The translations under genes and the position numbers were made by a program. This document shows, in pieces, positions 9,145-16,359 of a stretch of 64,000 bases of DNA. Numbering within the stretch: position 1 is the stretch's first letter; each line of letters opens with the position of its first letter. Origin of the DNA: JBGSUZ01 sp963677505 (GTDB lineage Bacteria > Bacillota > Clostridia > Peptostreptococcales > Acidaminobacteraceae); contig CAXXWB010000004.1 of assembly GCA_963677505.2 (NCBI GenBank), positions 62,001 through 126,000 on the forward strand, in the 5' to 3' direction. The notes below the pieces were generated by a model that saw nothing but the letters and a program-made list of their open reading frames with translations, did not search any database and was not told the DNA's origin.

Positions 9145-10114
9145 ATGAAAAATTTAATATGTGAAAAAATAGGGATTAAATACCCTATTATACAAGGGCC
9201 TATGGCTTGGGCTTCTGACAGTGCTTTAGCCGCAGCCGTTTTCCAATGCAGGTGGACTTGGCATCATGGGAATTGGATTTGCGCCACCAGAAGTTTTTTT
9301 AGCGGAAATTCAAAAAATAAAAACACTGACATCTAAACCATTTGGTTGCAACTTAATAACCGATGTCCCTTACAGTGAAACACTCTTACAAATCATTCTT
9401 GAAGAAAAAGTACCGGTTGTTGAACTGGAAAGCGCAGCGCTTATTCCCAAGGTATTATCTTCATATGCTGATCGCTTAAAAGCAGCTGGCATTGTTATTA
9501 TTGCAAAAGTTGCTACAGTGAAACAAGCCTTGCTTTATGAAGAAGTCGGTGTCGATTTTATCTCTGTCAAAGGTGCCGATGGCGGTGGCCATATTTATGG
9601 ATTTACTGGCACATTTACTTTGATTCCACAGGTTGTTGACCGTGTAAAAATTCCCGTTATTAATTCTAGCGGTGTTGCAGACGGGAGAGGAATCGCTGCA
9701 TCTTTCATGCTTGGTGCTTCAGCAGTTGAAATCGGTAGTCGTTTTCTTCTTGCTTACGAATGTCAGGTACATGAAAACTATAAAAATGCCATTATCCAGG
9801 CAGAAGAAGGGGACACCGTCCTAACAGGAACTTCTGTTGATGACGCTGTAAGAGGTCTTACAAATAACTTGTCAGAAAAAGTTCTCCTTGTCGAGAAACA
9901 GTATAATAAAGAAGAATCTTCAAAAATCATTTCGGAGTTATGTTCTGGTAGTCTTCGAAAGGCAGCTATTGAAGGTGAAGTTGAAGACGAGGGCACTGTA
10001 GTAGTCGGCCAAAATATCGGTCTGCTCACAAAAAAACAAAGCACACAAGAAATCATGGATGAATTAATTCAAGATTATAGAGCCCTTTTATCAAAGTCTA
10101 ACGGATATTTGTAG
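9145..10114 (+). pseudogene. Nitronate monooxygenase / FabK-like flavoenzyme, frameshifted near 9239
   Basis: The first frame starts MKNLICEKIGIKYPIIQGPMA, the FMN-binding N-terminus of the 2-nitropropane dioxygenase/FabK family. It runs out of frame after LAAAV. The second frame resumes with MGIGFAPPEVFLAEI and continues through VKGADGGGHI and PVINSSGVADGRG, the FMN-phosphate loops, to a normal C-terminus. Removing one T from the run at 9239-9242 restores an uninterrupted reading (AAVSNAGGLGIMGIG) of about 322 residues. It could be a real disruption or a homopolymer error. Either nitroalkane oxidation or enoyl-ACP reduction is possible for the intact form. A GGGAG site precedes the ATG. Confidence 0.85.
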
Positions 10115-10164
10115 ACAAAATCTAAAGCAGTAAATAAAATTTTGTTGGCACCCTATCCATACTA

Positions 10165-10204
10165 AAAAATCAAACGCCACATTACTTGCGGCGTTTGATT
10201 TTTT
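10165..10204. terminator. Bidirectional terminator
   Basis: The arms aaatcaaacgcc and ggcgtttgattt surround an 11-nt loop, with A tracts before and T tracts after. It sits between the convergent flavoenzyme (+) and hydrolase (-) genes and suits both strands. Confidence 0.85.
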
Positions 10205-10229
10205 TAGATTAGGTCAGCCTCAATGAAGA

Positions 10230-11021
10230 CTAGGCCTGATTCAAATCATCTTTAAATTCCTGATATAACTCTGGTAAAATAGCGCTTAAATGGGTGAATT
10301 CCTTAACATTATGCTCCAATAATTTTTTTATAGCAGTTTCAGGAATAAGCCATGCTGGTGGGACTAGCTTTTTTTTCACTTTTCCATTCTTCACACAATA
10401 ACCCATCCAAAACCGTGTTCTTAGCTCGCACCCATTTTCCGTTGGTCGCAAAAAATGACACATAATAACAGGACTTTTTTCATTACCCGCACAAACAATA
10501 GTGCCTTTGAAATTCTTTAATTGCTCTTCATCAAAACCAATATCTTTAGGGTTTCTAAAAGTGATTTCGATTTCCTCTTTGCCATTCCCAATATCCTCAA
10601 CAACATCGTGATTGGTATTCCAATACCGTTCTTTCATAGGCAAGCTTGAGTCCTTTGCCTTGTCAGGATGTTGCGTCAAGCAGTAGTAATGATCCTCGGA
10701 ATCCCAAATTTTATATCGCATGGGATCAAGGCTATGCCATAGGATCCACCAGTCAAACATTTCTGGCGTAATGCCCGGCATATCCGTTAAATTAGCCAGC
10801 GTTAAAGCACCATCTGCCATTCTGGTCCACCCAAACTCTCCCTGAAGATAGCCCTCTTTAAACAAATCATTTATATTTTCGACTTTTAACGCCGTCTTTG
10901 ATGTCAGCGGATTGTTCTCTAACATTTCCAATTTATCGGGTGGAATTGGCGACATATCCCTTACAAAATATTTGTAGTAAGGGGATTTTTTTTCTGCTTC
11001 ACTAACGGGTACTTTATTCAT
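10230..11021 (-). CDS. Phloretin hydrolase / DAPG hydrolase-like metal-dependent C-C hydrolase
   Basis: This 263-residue protein resembles the PhlG/phloretin hydrolase family, which cleaves an acyl group from an acylphloroglucinol ring at a zinc site. Visible family features are MFDWWILWH with a following DHYY, an acidic ERYWNTNHDVVEDIG segment, and near the C-terminus HNVKE, which fits the HxxxE zinc motif known in PhlG. The ATG at 11021 overlaps the upstream lipocalin gene by 8 bp, so the two are translationally coupled; GGAAAGGG is the ribosome site. It is the last gene of the two-gene operon. The real substrate here is unknown; acylated phenols are an inference from the family. Confidence 0.8.
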   Translation of the reverse strand: MNKVPVSEAEKKSPYYKYFVRDMSPIPPDKLEMLENNPLTSKTALKVENINDLFKEGYLQGEFGWTRMADGALTLANLTDMPGITPEMFDWWILWHSLDPMRYKIWDSEDHYYCLTQHPDKAKDSSLPMKERYWNTNHDVVEDIGNGKEEIEITFRNPKDIGFDEEQLKNFKGTIVCAGNEKSPVIMCHFLRPTENGCELRTRFWMGYCVKNGKVKKKLVPPAWLIPETAIKKLLEHNVKEFTHLSAILPELYQEFKDDLNQA

Positions 11022-12018
11022 GTCTATTCCCTTTCCATGAACCTACTAGTTCTACGTAACAATATCCTGTGACTTCCTGACCTTTGTAGGTCCCTTTAAC
11101 AGAACTGGCGCCTTCATACTTGTGTAGCAACTCAAACTGAGAAACAATTTCCTGCTCTCTCGGAGATGGAATTACCTCAAGAACCGCATCAAGCGAAGGT
11201 ATTTTAACAGTCCAACGGGTTGGATAAGTTTGTCCCGACTTTTCACTTAACCAGTAATCAGATGCGCCTATGGATAAAGGCTCTACTGCTACTACGATTT
11301 GAGTGCCGTCAGTTTGTAGCACCGTTGCCCAAGCATTTTCATTGCCGCTTGAATCTTCTTCGGTCCCCCAAAGACTGATTTTGTCTCCATTGTCTAAATT
11401 TAAATCCATCCAGCTCCAGTGTCCGCCTATCTCAACTTCTTGATTTTGCCACTGTCTATCAAACCACGAAGTCCCATTTACCGAATAAGTTTTATCTTCT
11501 ATAGTCATTGTTCCTGAGGTTTGCAGCGTTGGCAACGAATATTGATGGACGTTCATATCAAATAATGGGAAGTATCCTGTCCCACCGTTATAGATAACAT
11601 GTCCAATTGGATTTAGCGTCACATCCACACTGCCACAAGGAAGGCTTGCTTGTACCTGCATCTGGTTTAAATCTCCTGAAATAGTGCCATTGGGTACTTT
11701 AATACTAAAGGCTGACTCTGAAATTTCTGCCTGGGAAATAGGGTATATTTTATCCTCACCATAATACCAACCCGTTGTCTCATCTGTAATTGAAATAACA
11801 GAATTCACCAACTGCGAATGGTCTGGAGAAGGTAAAATCATGACATGGTATAAAAAATTCAGTTTATGGCCTTCAGTCTCAAAATGACCTATTACAAACC
11901 ATGAGTTGCAATCAAATTCCTTATTCCAGCAGAGGTCTTTCTTAGGATCTACAAAAGGGACGATGCCTTTTCCATTTGTACTTAAGTTTTCAAGTAGTGG
12001 TCTTTGATTTGTATTCAT
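11014..12018 (-). CDS. CrtC/AttH lipocalin-like protein, paralogue 1
   Basis: The protein has 334 residues from the ATG at 12018 (MNTNQRPLLENL); AAAGGA lies 8 nt upstream, and a longer reading from 12198 would run through the divergent promoter. It shows the two-domain lipocalin-like CrtC/AttH pattern: DSWF/Y...EGHKLNFLYH near the start, NGGTGYFPL in the middle and WFDRQW (a family signature) near 190. The family includes carotenoid 1,2-hydratase, kievitone-hydratase-like proteins and fungal Diels-Alderases, so hydration or cyclisation of a hydrophobic substrate is possible. There is no signal peptide. It is coupled to the hydrolase downstream and divergent from a TetR gene. Confidence 0.8.
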   Translation of the reverse strand: MNTNQRPLLENLSTNGKGIVPFVDPKKDLCWNKEFDCNSWFVIGHFETEGHKLNFLYHVMILPSPDHSQLVNSVISITDETTGWYYGEDKIYPISQAEISESAFSIKVPNGTISGDLNQMQVQASLPCGSVDVTLNPIGHVIYNGGTGYFPLFDMNVHQYSLPTLQTSGTMTIEDKTYSVNGTSWFDRQWQNQEVEIGGHWSWMDLNLDNGDKISLWGTEEDSSGNENAWATVLQTDGTQIVVAVEPLSIGASDYWLSEKSGQTYPTRWTVKIPSLDAVLEVIPSPREQEIVSQFELLHKYEGASSVKGTYKGQEVTGYCYVELVGSWKGNRHE

Positions 12019-12066
12019 ATTAACAGTCCTTTCATCATGTAAAATTGAAGTGTACTTGTCTTTAGG

Positions 12067-12082
12067 CGTATTGTATAATACG
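12067..12082. promoter_or_regulatory. Palindrome overlapping a -10-like TATAAT
   Basis: cgtatt-gtat-aatacg is a perfect 6-bp inverted repeat. It contains TATAAT (12074-12079) on the plus strand and TATACA on the minus strand, so a bound repressor could block both divergent promoters. Promoter assignment is tentative because the -35 boxes are weak. Confidence 0.45.
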
Positions 12083-12117
12083 AATATCTTCAAATCAAAA
12101 AACATGACAACACATTT

Positions 12118-12133
12118 TGTCGGATAACCGACA
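12118..12133. promoter_or_regulatory. Candidate TetR operator upstream of the TetR gene
   Basis: tgtcgg-ataa-ccgaca is a perfect 6-bp inverted repeat, directly upstream of the GGAGGG ribosome site of the TetR gene at 12145. Its location suggests autoregulation. Confidence 0.5.
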
Positions 12134-12144
12134 TTGGAGGGTTT

Positions 12145-12717
12145 ATGTCTAATTACGATAGCTATCCTAAAAAAGATCTCAGAATTCAAAAAACCCATAA
12201 GTTGTTGTGTGACGCCCTTTTGGATTTAATGAAAGAGAATTCATTTGACTCAATTCACGTGAAAGATATATGTGAACGTGCAATGGTTCATCGTTCAACC
12301 TTTTATATGCATTTTGAAGATAAAATCCATTTATTGACCTACGGTTTGCAAAGCTTATCGCAACTTCTTAAGCTAAATAACGATCACTTTAAAGAAGCTG
12401 AAAAAATTACCACTGGTGTTTTTGAACAAGTAGCCTCCTTTTCCTCTCTTTACTACGAAATCCTTGTCAAACAAGAGAATTATCATTTAAAAACTATTTT
12501 TCATAACCAAGTTGTTCAAGATATCAAAGAGAAACTAAAGCAATTAGAGGAAAACACTGACAACAATGTACCCGCTACGGTTGTTGCACAATTTTATACT
12601 GGCGCTATTCTTTCAGTGATATCTTGGTGGCTTGAAAACCACATGTCCACTCCCATTGAGGAGATTTCTATACAATTGAAGAATTTACTTTTGGCAGAAA
12701 AATCCTATTTCAAATAG
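12145..12717 (+). CDS. TetR/AcrR-family regulator 1
   Basis: The protein has 190 residues. The N-terminal helix-turn-helix (SIHVKDICERAMVHRSTFYMHF, about 40-62) is typical of TetR regulators, and the C-terminus is an all-helical ligand domain with a late YTGAILSVISWWLENH helix. It is divergent from lipocalin paralogue 1 and the hydrolase, with two palindromes in between, so local repression is likely. GGAGGG precedes the ATG. The two TetR genes at 13861 and 14436 are probably related in function. Confidence 0.9.
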   Translation: MSNYDSYPKKDLRIQKTHKLLCDALLDLMKENSFDSIHVKDICERAMVHRSTFYMHFEDKIHLLTYGLQSLSQLLKLNNDHFKEAEKITTGVFEQVASFSSLYYEILVKQENYHLKTIFHNQVVQDIKEKLKQLEENTDNNVPATVVAQFYTGAILSVISWWLENHMSTPIEEISIQLKNLLLAEKSYFK

Positions 12718-12745
12718 CAGGGTTAGCTTCCTACGTTTTATTCAA

Positions 12746-13744
12746 TTATTCTATCGTCTGAATACCTCCAATCATTTCCACAATCATATTGGTATTAATT
12801 GTTTTACCTCTCATCGTACCTGTAACAGAAAAGGGAGACTGTGATCCAGCGTTACCAAATTCATGAACAAACTCTGTTTCATCGACTAAGCATGAAAAAT
12901 CTACTTCCAACTCAGCTGCTGGAATTGAAACGTGGAATTTGTTAGGGTACTTATTACCCGTTTGTTTACTGACCCAAATATCTGAGTAAGTAATTTCCGT
13001 TGGTGCGTATAATTGAGCACCGTCTTCTACGATTACTGTAGCAAAAGTATTTCTTACGCCCTTAGCAAAGGTATCCCAAACAGAAAATGCACCTATTCCA
13101 TCCTTTTCAACGGATGGATTCATGCCTATCCACATCCATGACAATCCATCTTTTGAAGATACAAAATCTTCTAACGAAAGGCTTGTTCCCCATTGACGAT
13201 CAAACCACGCAGTCTCATTCTGGACTTTATAAGTAGTCCCTTGCAATGTAACGGTTCCACTTGCAAGCATATTGGGCCATGAAAACTGTACAGAATCACC
13301 CATATTATATAAGTTTATCAAACCACTTCCCCCATTTACTAACAATGCATTCTGTGGCTTTAAGGTTATATCAACTTCTCCATCCTTGGTTGTGAGCTGC
13401 AAACGCATTTCTTTATCATCGCCTGTCAGTCCGCCAAAAGATGTTCGTACATCTAGTTTTTCATATGAGGCATATGCTGTTTTTGAAATTTGCTCAGTAG
13501 TCGCTTCTGAAAACCAAATATTCTCAGTTAACTCCATCATACAAATTTCTATCGTTGCCATTTTCATTATTCCTGCATCGACGGTTCCCTGATGCCAAGT
13601 AAATCCAATTTTTTTTCCCTCGACTTCACAATATAAGTTTACATACCATGAATCAATGCTATAATTCTCTTTTGCAGCTAAATCTGTTCTTGGATCCACA
13701 TAGTAAGAAACCCCACTACTTTTCATTACATTATAATTTCCCAT
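12746..13744 (-). CDS. CrtC/AttH lipocalin-like protein, paralogue 2
   Basis: The 332-residue protein is a clear paralogue of the proteins at 11014 and 15216. It shares IDSWYVNLYCEVEGKKIGF-type opening, the NGGSGLINL turn, the WFDRQWG signature, WMWIGM and a GAFSVWD strand. It has no signal peptide. GGAGAAC precedes the ATG. It is the last gene of a minus-strand unit that begins with two TetR genes, separated from them by 116 bp that may hold its own promoter (a TATAAA-like -10 near 13780). Its role is unknown; enzymatic or hydrophobic-ligand-binding activity is inferred from the fold. Confidence 0.8.
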   Translation of the reverse strand: MGNYNVMKSSGVSYYVDPRTDLAAKENYSIDSWYVNLYCEVEGKKIGFTWHQGTVDAGIMKMATIEICMMELTENIWFSEATTEQISKTAYASYEKLDVRTSFGGLTGDDKEMRLQLTTKDGEVDITLKPQNALLVNGGSGLINLYNMGDSVQFSWPNMLASGTVTLQGTTYKVQNETAWFDRQWGTSLSLEDFVSSKDGLSWMWIGMNPSVEKDGIGAFSVWDTFAKGVRNTFATVIVEDGAQLYAPTEITYSDIWVSKQTGNKYPNKFHVSIPAAELEVDFSCLVDETEFVHEFGNAGSQSPFSVTGTMRGKTINTNMIVEMIGGIQTIE

Positions 13745-13860
13745 TTTGTTCTCCTTTCAGTATTATGAATCACGCTTATATTCTTTATAATAGCCTCATC
13801 ATAAGAAATGAACAGAAACAAAACTGGCAATCTGTAGATATTCTATTTTCACGCAATGTC

Positions 13861-14436
13861 CTATTTGGGGTAACTCTTTTGTGTGCAGCTGTCAATCATT
13901 ACTTGATAGAGTTTGTTTAACTCATCTATAAAGGATGCTTGGCTCATCAAAGGTTTATCTAGCCACCAAGTTAAAATTTCATTAAACCCACCTCCATAAA
14001 ATTTTGCTATCATTTCAACCGGTATATCTAGTGTGTACTTCTTTTCACCTCGTTGCAAAGCCTCTATAAGGTATTTCTCCAAGACAGCTGTTATTTTGCG
14101 ATAGACTAAATGGTAGTATTTTGTTTCATAAATATTTCGGATGATCACTCTGTTTGTTGAAACAAAGGCGACAATATGTTCTGTAGAAATCTTTTCAACA
14201 TCCGAATAAATAACATCCAATAAAACATCTTCAATCGTTTTCTCTAGTCCAAATTCCACTAACATAAAGATGTCTTCAAAATATTTATAAAAGGTCGTTC
14301 TGTGAACACTAGCGTTATCGCAAATTTGTTGAACGCTTATCTCGTCCAAATTTTTCTTTCTTAATAGCTCAATTAATGAGTACCATATATTATCTCTAGT
14401 GTTCTGTGATTTTTGCCTTTTTTTAACCTCTAACAT
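13861..14436 (-). CDS. TetR-family regulator 2
   Basis: The protein has 191 residues with the helix-turn-helix EISVQQICDNASVHRTTFYKYF (about 33-54) and a C-terminal GGGFNEILTWWLDKPL helix. That helix closely mirrors the one in TetR 1 (GAILSVISWWLENH), so the two are paralogues. Its ATG overlaps the stop of TetR 3 as TAATG, indicating translational coupling. It probably responds to a ligand related to the lipocalin substrates. Confidence 0.9.
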   Translation of the reverse strand: MLEVKKRQKSQNTRDNIWYSLIELLRKKNLDEISVQQICDNASVHRTTFYKYFEDIFMLVEFGLEKTIEDVLLDVIYSDVEKISTEHIVAFVSTNRVIIRNIYETKYYHLVYRKITAVLEKYLIEALQRGEKKYTLDIPVEMIAKFYGGGFNEILTWWLDKPLMSQASFIDELNKLYQVMIDSCTQKSYPK

Positions 14437-15053
14437 TAAACATCACCTAACCTATATTTGTCACTTCCAAGGTCAATGACAGGTTCAATTTCATATTCCC
14501 TTAGCAATGTATGAAAAATACCATTTATCATAAATCCTTTTGACAACCTAATAATTTCTTCTGCCGTAAACAAGTCTGTATCTGCCCATTGAATGAATAT
14601 ATCCACTAAAAAAGATAATGCCATATCAATAGCTAGATTAATCTTTCCATCCTTTTCTTTTGGCCGAAATATATTGGGCAATTTCTCTTTTAATTTATTT
14701 TTATACGCCATTGCAAAATCAGGATGTTTATTCTCAACGACAAGATAATGCAGATATTCTCTGTCCTCTTGAAAAATTTTAAAAAGAACCTTGGCATAAT
14801 TATCTAAATCATTAGATGAGTCAAAGTACTCAACATGACTTAGATCAAGGGAACAGATCAATCTGTTTTCTATTTCCTCTAAAACAGCATAGACATCTTG
14901 ATAATGTAAATAGAAAGTTGCACGGTGTATTTTACAAATTTCAGTGATATTGTTTACCGTAATTTTTTCTATTTGCTTTATTTTGTACTGGGTCCAAAAT
15001 GCCGCCATAATTTTATTCCTAGTTTTTAATCTTGCATTATCATAAGTTTGCAT
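14436..15053 (-). CDS. TetR-family regulator 3
   Basis: The protein has 205 residues from the ATG at 15053, chosen because TTGGAGGGG lies 5 nt upstream; a longer reading begins at 15116 inside the divergent promoter. The helix-turn-helix is KITVNNITEICKIHRATFYLHY (about 31-53). It is less similar to TetR 1 and 2 in its C-terminal domain. It leads the unit TetR 3 - TetR 2 - lipocalin 2, and faces lipocalin 3 across a promoter with two inverted repeats. Confidence 0.9.
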   Translation of the reverse strand: MQTYDNARLKTRNKIMAAFWTQYKIKQIEKITVNNITEICKIHRATFYLHYQDVYAVLEEIENRLICSLDLSHVEYFDSSNDLDNYAKVLFKIFQEDREYLHYLVVENKHPDFAMAYKNKLKEKLPNIFRPKEKDGKINLAIDMALSFLVDIFIQWADTDLFTAEEIIRLSKGFMINGIFHTLLREYEIEPVIDLGSDKYRLGDV

Positions 15054-15098
15054 AGTAACCCCTCCAAAACACGACAAGTTGACCATTATTGTAGATTG

Positions 15099-15133
15099 CT
15101 TGACCCTCAAAGACATTTTATACTAGGGTCAAG
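15099..15133. promoter_or_regulatory. 9-bp perfect inverted repeat in the TetR 3 / lipocalin 3 promoter
   Basis: cttgaccct (15099-15107) and agggtcaag (15125-15133) are perfect complements separated by 17 nt. A TATAAA-like -10 for the minus strand lies in the spacer. The arm-to-arm distance places both on one DNA face roughly 2.5 turns apart, as expected for a repressor dimer pair. It is a strong candidate operator for one of the TetR proteins. Confidence 0.6.
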
Positions 15134-15139
15134 AGATGC

Positions 15140-15150
15140 GACACAGTGTC
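15140..15150. promoter_or_regulatory. Second palindrome in the same promoter
   Basis: gacac-a-gtgtc is a perfect 5-bp inverted repeat located 6 bp beyond the larger repeat and upstream of a TATGAT -10-like box for lipocalin 3. Confidence 0.4.
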
Positions 15151-15215
15151 TATATTTCGTTATGATAACTAACGCAACTTAAAATGTCTATCAAATAATA
15201 TTAAGGAGGTAATTT

Positions 15216-16214
15216 ATGAGAAAAAATCTAATGCCCAATTATGGGTTCCCCATGTCCGTAAATGCTGTAGAAAACCTAAAAGCCGTACCAGATGCTCTAA
15301 TAGACTCTTGGTATATCAAAACTGAATTTGAAGTCGATGGCAAACAATTGGGATTTACATGGCATCACATGGTACAAGCCTATGGCAATGAAGTAAAAGT
15401 CAGTGCAGAAAGTTTATTAATGAACGAAACCGAAGATATCTGGTTGGATCACAAAATGCTTTCTTCTGTTGATCGTGAAAACGGTGTATCTGCAGAAACT
15501 ATGCATTGCTTCTCTACTTGGGGTGATTTTAAAGGTGACATGAACCATATGACTCTCGATTTGAAGATTGGCGAAAATGAAATCCACATGAACTTCCTCC
15601 CCAATGGTGAAATTCTTTATAATGGCGGAACGGGGCTCATTCATTTAGGTAATACAGGCTCTTATCAGTACTCATTCCCAAATATGAGAATGGAGGGAAC
15701 TTATACTTTACAAGGACATACCTATGAAGTAAAAAACGCATGTGCATGGTTTGACAGACAGTACGGCTTTGTTTCAACCCGAACTGAAGGCTTTACATTT
15801 GCTCCAGGTAAAAGCAGTTGGCTTTGGATTGGCCTATCCGCTCTTCAAGATGGCAGAGGTGCCGTATCCCTTTGGGATGTCTACGGCCCAGCTGAAAGAT
15901 ATGCCTTTGGCACGTTCCTTCACCAAGACGGTAAGATGACAAACGCATCGGCTGAGATAACCTATGAAAACATTTGGAAAAGTGAGAAGTCTGGACACAC
16001 TTATCCGAGTACAATTCATATTCGAATTCCTGCAGAAAACTTTGAGGCGATGCTCACTAGTCCTTCCAGTGTAAAAGATGCTGAATTTGTCCATGAAATC
16101 AAGTTATTGTCAGGTTGCCAGTGTCTATATCATATTACAGGCACCTACAGAGGTGAAAAAATTGATCGCTTAGTAGACGTTGAAATGATTGGTGATCTTT
16201 GTGGCGAAGTTTAA
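15216..16214 (+). CDS. CrtC/AttH lipocalin-like protein, paralogue 3
   Basis: The 332-residue protein aligns by eye along its whole length with paralogue 2: LIDSWYIKTEFEVDGKQLGF, FTWHHM, NGGTGLIHLG, WFDRQYG, WLWIGL and GRGAVSLWD. TAAGGAGG precedes the ATG. It is the only plus-strand member of the lipocalin set and is divergent from the TetR 3 gene. It ends before the terminator at 16284-16320. Three diverged copies within 5 kb suggest related but different substrates, or a multi-subunit assembly. Confidence 0.8.
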   Translation: MRKNLMPNYGFPMSVNAVENLKAVPDALIDSWYIKTEFEVDGKQLGFTWHHMVQAYGNEVKVSAESLLMNETEDIWLDHKMLSSVDRENGVSAETMHCFSTWGDFKGDMNHMTLDLKIGENEIHMNFLPNGEILYNGGTGLIHLGNTGSYQYSFPNMRMEGTYTLQGHTYEVKNACAWFDRQYGFVSTRTEGFTFAPGKSSWLWIGLSALQDGRGAVSLWDVYGPAERYAFGTFLHQDGKMTNASAEITYENIWKSEKSGHTYPSTIHIRIPAENFEAMLTSPSSVKDAEFVHEIKLLSGCQCLYHITGTYRGEKIDRLVDVEMIGDLCGEV

Positions 16215-16283
16215 CACAAATCTATTAATAATATTCTTCTGATAATTTCATTTACCTCATTTATTTACCTTCATATACAACCA

Positions 16284-16320
16284 TAAAAAAAGACCCTATG
16301 CGATAGAGTCTTTTTTTTTA
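16284..16320. terminator. Bidirectional terminator
   Basis: The 9-bp stem agaccctat / atagagtct (one C-A or G-U position) is flanked by seven A and nine T residues. It separates the convergent lipocalin 3 and S-layer genes. Confidence 0.8.
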
Positions 16321-16359
16321 GTTATTATATAGTGCTAATTCCTCCCATGCACTGTTTTT

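Noticed and set aside
13648..13920. Plus-strand 90-codon ORF between lipocalin 2 and TetR 2
   Set aside because: It lies antisense to the start of lipocalin 2 and the end of TetR 2 and has no ribosome site.
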